A DNA stretch of 64,000 nt. Source: Amyelois transitella. Lineage: Eukaryota > Arthropoda > Insecta > Lepidoptera > Pyralidae. The position numbers and the translations under genes are program-made. The notes beneath the pieces are model-generated. The model ran no database searches and was not told the origin of the DNA. It saw only the letters and a list, made by a program, of their open reading frames with translations. Of this stretch, positions 57,716-64,000 are shown one piece after another (within the stretch, counting starts at the first letter, position 1; every line of letters begins with the position of its first letter). The stretch is from NCBI RefSeq assembly GCF_032362555.1, contig NC_083517.1:9196001-9260000 (forward strand), read 5' to 3'.

Positions 57716-58163
57716 TGCATGAAAAAAGTAATGAGCGTAGTAAATGGAAATCCACAGTCTCTGTCTACCCCAATAGGAGACAAGCATAATAGTATGTATG
57801 TATGGATTTTATTGACAACACCTTGAATCTAAAGGGTCTGATTAAGTATTCGGATATCTGATGTGAAAATAACTTTATGGGTACTCTTTTCGATTTGGCT
57901 ACGGAACTCTAAAAAATTTCGCTTGTAGTAAAGTGATTAATTTTCACTTCACCACACCCCTACTTTGGGAAATTTGCTTGCTCGCTCTCATAAGGTTCAC
58001 TCACTCACTCAATGAACTTTATTTAGTTAAACAAATCAACCAATCCAATTCCAAGTGTGCAGGCGTACAGAATTTTCTATTTAGTCTGTGGTGTACATCG
58101 TATACGAGTGCATGTTTTTCGTAGACCACTTGATATTGTTATTCGCTTTTGTTATTTCTATTG

Positions 58164-58171
58164 TATATAAA
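58164..58171 (+). promoter_or_regulatory. Candidate TATA box of the cactus-like gene
   Basis: TATATAAA about 120 bp upstream of the ATG at 58293, leaving room for a 5' UTR of roughly 95 bases. No clear kappaB site was found close by. Confidence 0.4.
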
Positions 58172-58292
58172 CGTGTCTTTCGTGCAAAGATTCTTGAATT
58201 CTGAAAATATTTATTTTAAACAATGAAACCGTTCTTCTGTTGTTAATTTAAACTCTTGTTTTCGCGCGTTAGTGTAGTGAAGTACATACAAA

Positions 58293-60087
58293 ATGAGTGC
58301 CAAGAAAGGAAACGAAACCAAACTCCATGAGGATGAAAACACAGACTCTGGCTTTTTATCTGGAGAACAGCTGTTCTCTAGCGAATTAGAAAGTGGAGCA
58401 AATTTAGATAGTGATAGTAAAAATTTGCATAGCGCAAGTGTAGATCCTGCTGATGTGAATCCTGATAGTGGTGTTGTGTGTTTATCAGAAAATTTGTCTT
58501 TATTGGACTTGGATACGCCTACTGAACCGCCACGGGTGGTGGAACCCAGAAATGCAGATATTGCGATCTTAAATGTTCTGTTTCAACAAGATGAGGATGG
58601 GGATTCGTAAGTGTCTAAGATAAATTACCAATGCCTTACGCTCGATCGTCAAGGTCACCAGAGCCCTGTGCTATTTGATTATTTTCAAACATGGTACTCT
58701 GCGCTCTAAGCTTAGGCTGTAAGCTAACATAACGTCTTAATGTTATGTTATGCTCTAAGCTTAGGCTGTAAGCTAACATAACATCATAATGTTATGTTAG
58801 CTTACAACCTAAGCTTAGAGTGCAGAATACCATGTTTGTAAGATATATTATATTATAAGAGTTCATATTTTAAAAGGGTTTGTTGAAGGTTTCTTTAACT
58901 ATTTGGGGCATCATTTATTAAAGACGGTATTTACTGAAATTACTATTGATTACTTTAAAGTTTGAAGATGTAATATGAAACATATTACATCTTCATCATT
59001 TTATAGAAAAAAAACAGTTAACTGATTTAATTAATGTTTTTCATTGAGTAGTGATTTTGAATTATTTGTAGAATGATGATGAACCTTGATGGGAAGTAAT
59101 TTAGAAGAAAATGCTATGTTTATTATTAATAATAATTTTTTGTGACTATTTATTTTTAACTATTCAATAATGAGGGTATGGGTAATATTATTTTTTGTGG
59201 AGAATGTTTTATGTATTATTATTTTTAGTTATTGTCTACTTATCAAATTTCAATACATTAAATATTGTTTTTGAAATAAATGAATATGAAACTTTAAGGC
59301 ACAATGCTTTTAAATTTTGCCATGCTTAAACACCCTCAGCAAGTAACTTACTATAATTTTAATAAGTAGGTAGTTATCAATTGTAGGAGGGAAATAAAAG
59401 CTGAGGCTTCTAGGACTTAAATATGTGCTTTAAATGAAACTAAATCTGAACGCCAGATGTAGTCAGTTTGACTGGCTTATTATCTTTTGTTATGCAGTTA
59501 TAGCTATTATTTGTGCAACCAAACCTAGCTTTTAACTTGTTAGGTTGAATGATTTCTTTAGTGATAGGCCTATATCCTACAGCAGACTTAAGGCTGAGAC
59601 GTTAAATATGTCAAACTAGTGCCTCTAATTATATTTGAGTTTTGCTTAATTGTGACATGACATCCAACTCGACAGCTTTCTTTATCATGTTTTTTCTTGC
59701 AGTATTCTACTAGGCTTTCCCTTCAACTGCCTTAAAAATAACCTCACATTCTCTTCTCCAGACAATTACACATAGCCGCAGTCCATGGTTGCCAGAAATC
59801 AGTCAGCACGCTCATCAACTTGTGCCCCGACAAATCATGGCTCGATATGCCCAACGAATACGGCCATACACCTCTTCATCTGGCCGCTATGAGTGGCCAC
59901 GAAGTCATAACGAGGATGCTAGTTGTCGCCGGAGCTTCAATAGCAGCCAGGGACCGAAGAGGTCAAACTCCGATACACATTGCTGCAGAAATGAGCCATG
60001 TGGAATGTCTGAAGGCGCTTCTGGCACCGGTCAAAGAACACCCTATGAGAAAAATGGCTGCGATATTAAACCAGAAGAATTATAATG
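58293..60087 (+). CDS. cact: Cactus/IkB-like NF-kB inhibitor, first two coding exons (partial)
   Basis: Cytoplasmic inhibitor of Dorsal/Relish-type NF-kB factors in the Toll pathway; phosphorylation of its degron triggers destruction and frees the factor (known for the family). Exon 1: 58293-58606; exon 2: 59762-60087; the join is in frame (GT-AG). The acidic N-terminus holds the degron DSGFLSG (residues 18-24) and a second DSGxxxxS-like stretch, NPDSGVVCLS. Exon 2 begins an ankyrin domain: SQLHIAAVHG, then NEYGHTPLHLAAMSGH, then DRRGQTPIHIAAEMSH, about three repeats. It ends at a GTGAGT donor, one base into a codon. Cactus proteins need further ankyrin repeats and a PEST tail, so more exons must follow; none could be recognised to 64000. 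The intron holds a large hairpin repeat. Confidence 0.88.
58685..58836. repeat. Long inverted repeat with internal duplication, in the cactus-like intron
   Basis: Outer arms of about 48 bp (58685-58733 and 58790-58836) pair almost perfectly. Between them the arm motif 'gctctaagcttaggctg' is present again in direct orientation. It looks like a foldback element with a partial tandem copy of one arm. Confidence 0.8.
58964..58994. repeat. Perfect 14-bp hairpin with a 3-base loop
   Basis: GAAGATGTAATATG, AAA, then the exact reverse complement, in the cactus-like intron. Confidence 0.85.
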
Positions 60088-62750
60088 GTGAGTAATTTAA
60101 AAAAATATAAGTATATTTATAAAAAAACTCTTCCATTACAGAGTTACTGACTGACAGACTACGTTTATTCAAAAATACTGGAAGTAGGAAGCTGAAATTT
60201 GGCGCGTAGATTCTCTAGGGTTATGGTGAGCATAGACAGAGGATTTAGGTACCGACATTCCGACGGGAACGGAAATTACCGGGATTTTAACATAAACACG
60301 GTGGAGCCGCGGACATCCTTTAGTTTAATCGATAATTTCATCATCCTATTTCAATCTTTCCTATCCAGTCGATGGTCCACCTAGCAATATATCGAGTAGT
60401 GGCTAGGTAAGTTTGTACGTCCACTTTCAAGCAGTGTTAAAAAATCTCTGTTATTGCTATTAATTTCGTATTACCTAATGACACTTGATTAATTTATGAC
60501 TTTCTTATGCAATCGATTTCACAATTATTGTTATTGTTGGAAAAACTGTGTCACTCCTAAACCCCCGGATAACGAGATCTAACTTGTAAGTAATGTTATC
60601 AAACAAACAAAAGCAAAGCGATATATTTCTTGAAATACTTTTTTTTGCATACCTTACCTTCAAAGCCTAATGCAATGAAGGTTTTCTGCAAAAACACCAC
60701 CACACCCTTACCTCACCTTTTAACCCTATTTGGAGTTCTAACTGTACTTATGTTTCTACATCGAATGAGCCATCATTTGGTTTTAAATGGTAAAAACCCG
60801 CGTCTGCCTACCTGTACAGGTTTTTCCAAAGATTCCAACAGCGGGCACCTTAACTTCTTATCATGATACCCTTGATAGAATGTTTTTTAACGGTTTAAAC
60901 TATCTTTAAAGTCGTCAAATTGATGATTATTTATTTTAAGAATTAATTAAACTAAAGATCTTAGCCATTCAGGCTAAGATTGGGCCACACTTCACAAAAA
61001 AGTACTAACTACTATGTTGTTTCTGGAGAAGCTAGTTAATTTTTCCCAACAACTCCCAGCACAAGCATGAAGAAGATTTGGAACAGGACATTAACCTTAC
61101 GCGATGAGATGATATTTTTTCGTTATATCTTGCTATCCGGACGCAGACCGGTCTTTTAACTTCACGTGACCTAAGTAGGTAACTTCATCAAACAATAGTT
61201 ATGTAGCACCTAATCCTTCGGCGCCGACGCAACATAAAACTATCGAATTAATTCTTATGTCAACGGTTTAAGATTCAAAATCGTAGAGATGTGTTTATAT
61301 TTTTTTTCTTAGACTGTACTATGTCATTCATTCAATTGAATTGGATTAATTAGAACTTGTTTCTTTTGCATCGCTAAGACGCGGATCTGCATTGTTTACG
61401 TGTGAATGCACCGCGCTTGGCGCATCCCAATGGTTGTGACGTAATAGATTGACATAGATTAAAAAAATTATAGATGAGCACTCATTGTGACACCGTGAAA
61501 TTAAGTCTAGCGGTGGAAATAACTTTAAAATTTAAGTTGGAATAGGAAATTTTTGACGTTCAAATTTTAAACTACTAGCAGTTGCATTACGCATTAAAAG
61601 AAAGAATGTCTATCGCTACGGTTTGACTTCGCGTGAAAACAATATACGTAACTTGATATAATCAGTCTCATTCTTTGCTATGACTGCATATTTTGTGCAG
61701 TATGAAATTAAGTTTATTATGAGCTATTAAGTTAAATACATATTAATGATCTAATGTGGGTTTATGGACTACATTTATAAATTGACGTTTTATTTGTTTA
61801 CTGCAACGGGAAAATCCAGTCCTAGATTTTCCATTGAAAGGAATGAATAAAACATTGTAACTTCGCCACGTGTGATAGCTCGGATAATGTAAACAAAACA
61901 ATACAATAAATATTGAATCATTTAAAATTTAGTTTTTATTTATAATATATGGTTAAAACAGGTTTGCCTTTACTGGACCAAAATTAATAATTTAATGGAC
62001 CACATAATATCTAAATAAGTATGTTGTTAAAGATATTTTTAAATAAGCAAGTGAATTGAAGGTAATTCTGCTAATGGAAATTCTTGAGGAGAGAGGAAAA
62101 GCCTTGTTACAATAATGTAAAACCAGAAATAGGGAAAGACGAACGACGAATATGAATGAATGAAATTCCCTTTATTGTACAAGGATAAAATGCTATTCAT
62201 AGAATTATTGAATTGCAATTAGATTATAAATAAGAGAGTATTATTAGGTACGTCAAACATAAACTTCAAAAATTACTTCTTATATTTAAATGGAATTCTA
62301 CAGAAGGATCTATAAAATAACTCTGAAAATGCTATAAGTGTCGACGAACATACTGGACCTTTCAGAGCCGAAACAATGAAACGATGACTTTAATAATACT
62401 ATGCCGAAAAAGTAAGAAAGTCTACTCGATAATTTTAACCATGTATCCTTGGCAACTAATTATGCACAATAACCACCTTCTGACGCAGATATAAAGATAT
62501 GCTTTGGCATTATCTAGAAAGGCTTAGCAACGGCGGCAAAGACGATCAAAGTTTCACCCACTGTCGTCATTAGAAATCCTTCACACATATCAATGAACCC
62601 AATGGAAATACCCATGCTTGTGTTGTGTAGATATACGTATCGGTAAATATCATCGCATCTGATTTGGGTTTTTCTATATTTTCTTTAGTTACGTGAAGTG
62701 TTACTGATTTTGATGTGCAGACAATAGAATTAGAATGTAGCGAGTTTCTA
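60088..62750. other. Probable intron or intergenic DNA, no exon recognised
   Basis: Low repeat content compared with the rest of the window. The open frames at 60199-60384 and 60630-60866 have no ankyrin or other recognisable motif. Confidence 0.4.
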
Positions 62751-62752
62751 AG

Positions 62753-62983
62753 TTGTTTAAATTTAGCCCAACTTTGTGTTTTGTTTCAATTACAACATCT
62801 GGAAAAGTACGTGTTTGTGTTGGTTTGTGTGTCTGGCACACAAATATTGCATCCATTCCCGAATATAAGATTAAATTTAACGGCGGTAGTAAATGTTTTG
62901 GACATCGTCCAAATACAAATAAATGTGAATTCTTTCACTACGCTTGCATTGTTAATGGGTACCTTGAAATCTCTTTATTGTAA
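62753..62983 (+). CDS. Cysteine-rich open frame, possibly an exon of a small secreted protein
   Basis: The frame has no ATG at its left end, so if real it is a 3' exon. It reads VRVCVGLCVWHTN, then FNGGSKCFGHRPNTNKCEF and FHYACIVNG before a stop at 62983. The spacing C-x9-C-x6-C loosely resembles Kazal-type inhibitor domains. A candidate acceptor (aaatttag) is at about 62759-62766. No signal peptide exon was identified. It may be chance. Confidence 0.25.
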   Translation: MFKFSPTLCFVSITTSGKVRVCVGLCVWHTNIASIPEYKIKFNGGSKCFGHRPNTNKCEFFHYACIVNGYLEISLL

Positions 62984-62993
62984 CCATGGATAG

Positions 62994-63950
62994 AAGATAG
63001 AAAAGAACTCTTTTCGGAAAAAATCCGCCATTAGCCCACTTAATCTGTTTCCTAGTTTATAAATTTTTGGAAATGTGTTAAAATGTTCTAACAGGAATCA
63101 ACACTTCAACGTTTTCAACTCAGTGCATTTGTTTTCTACCATGCATTGTCTGTCAGTCACGCAGCATCACACGTCACACTACTGTTAAGTAGTTGAAGAC
63201 GATTTTTTTTTTATAAATTTAAATACAACAGATTGTATAACTGGTTATAATTTGAGGCCGATCACCTACCTACACGAATTTGTTGGGTATTTCCAACGCT
63301 TAGGCCTCCGTCTCATGCGGTGAGTGAAAGCGTCGCGCTCGTTTGGCTAACGTTTGGGATACCCCAGTCTGATGATAATTATCATTGGAATTGCAATCAT
63401 TATGTATGCATACTAATGATACGGGTTTTACCTTGATCGATGATGGTTTTCTCTCTCTTTAAATCAGCCTTATAATATTTTTGTTTTATTTTAAAACTTT
63501 AATTTATTATTAGTTTGATGTACGCATCTCTATTTGAAATCATTGCTGTTATATCATTAACCAATATTGGTTTTTTACCTGCGTATAACAGCTACGATTT
63601 CCCTTGACTTCCATCCACGGTGACACGCTTATACATATCATTAACATTAATTCCACTTTATCAGCCATCGCTGTGTTATCAACAAAGCTTGTCCTTACAC
63701 AAACATTGGCGCACCTCAGGAAAACCGCTGGGTATTTTAGAAGGTCGACTGTACTCGTAAAAGTGGAAACAGTTGATGTTTCACGGCGGGGTTATCCCCA
63801 CGTGAAAGTGATTCGTGATGCTGCACGAGGCACAATGGTATTTCCAGTTGGGGCTTCACGTGGCTGTGCTGTGCTGTTGCAACACTCGCTGATTGTACTT
63901 TCTAACGGTTTGCTTTTTGGCCGGTTATCATTGCACAATATCTTTCATGT
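62994..63950. other. Non-coding, no gene seen
   Basis: The 123-codon frame at 63604-63975 runs into SINE sequence and has no convincing domain. Confidence 0.35.
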
Positions 63951-64000
63951 ATCATACATACAGTCATGTCTATAGCCCTTGTGGGGTAGACAGAGCTAAC
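63951..64000 (-). mobile_element. SINE S1 tail cut by the window end
   Basis: CATA tail and LINE-like 3' segment of a minus-strand copy. Confidence 0.7.

Noticed and set aside
63604-63975. Further ankyrin exon of the cactus-like gene (GDTLIHI resembles an ankyrin start)
   Set aside because: The following residues do not fit the ankyrin repeat, phase with exon 2 is not supported by a good acceptor, and the frame ends in SINE sequence.

Overview
The window looks like nuclear DNA of a moth or butterfly (Lepidoptera). It is AT-rich, its genes are split by spliceosomal introns, and it is saturated with transposon families typical of lepidopteran genomes: tRNA-derived SINEs, an RTE-like LINE with a (TATG)n tail, and Helitrons ending in CTAG. 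Three groups of real genes can be read by splicing the sequence by eye. Most of the remaining open frames lie inside repeats.

Layout. 1-23,450: no convincing gene. This stretch holds repeats, a GC-rich Harbinger-like MITE (6159-6406), Helitrons, a 185-bp tandem array (18066-18890) and several perfect hairpins. 23,487-28,224 (+): a complete six-exon very-long-chain fatty acid elongase (ELOVL/ELO family, 294 aa), with transposon copies within 15-50 bp of many splice sites. 28,225-37,450: repeat-rich intergenic DNA. 37,471-54,993 (-): three tandem paralogues (A, B, C), each with seven coding exons in matching positions and phases. Each encodes a 315-322 aa protein with an N-terminal BTB/POZ domain and a C-terminal FLYWCH-type zinc finger, an architecture like Drosophila mod(mdg4). 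Gene A also contains a dead duplicate of its last exon. 55,367-57,338 (+): a 5'-truncated RTE-like LINE flanked by a 12-bp target-site duplication, with a reverse transcriptase domain and one frameshift. 58,293-60,087 (+): the first two coding exons of a cactus/IkB-like NF-kB inhibitor, with an N-terminal DSGxxS degron and ankyrin repeats. Its 3' exons were not found. 60,088-64,000: mostly intronic or intergenic, with one cysteine-rich open frame near 62.8 kb.

The gene groups are functionally unrelated: lipid elongation in the ER, probable chromatin or DNA-binding regulators, and Toll/NF-kB signalling. The main themes are the tandem expansion of BTB-FLYWCH genes and a transposon partnership in which a very abundant SINE carries a copy of the LINE's 3' tail and makes target-site duplications of similar length.
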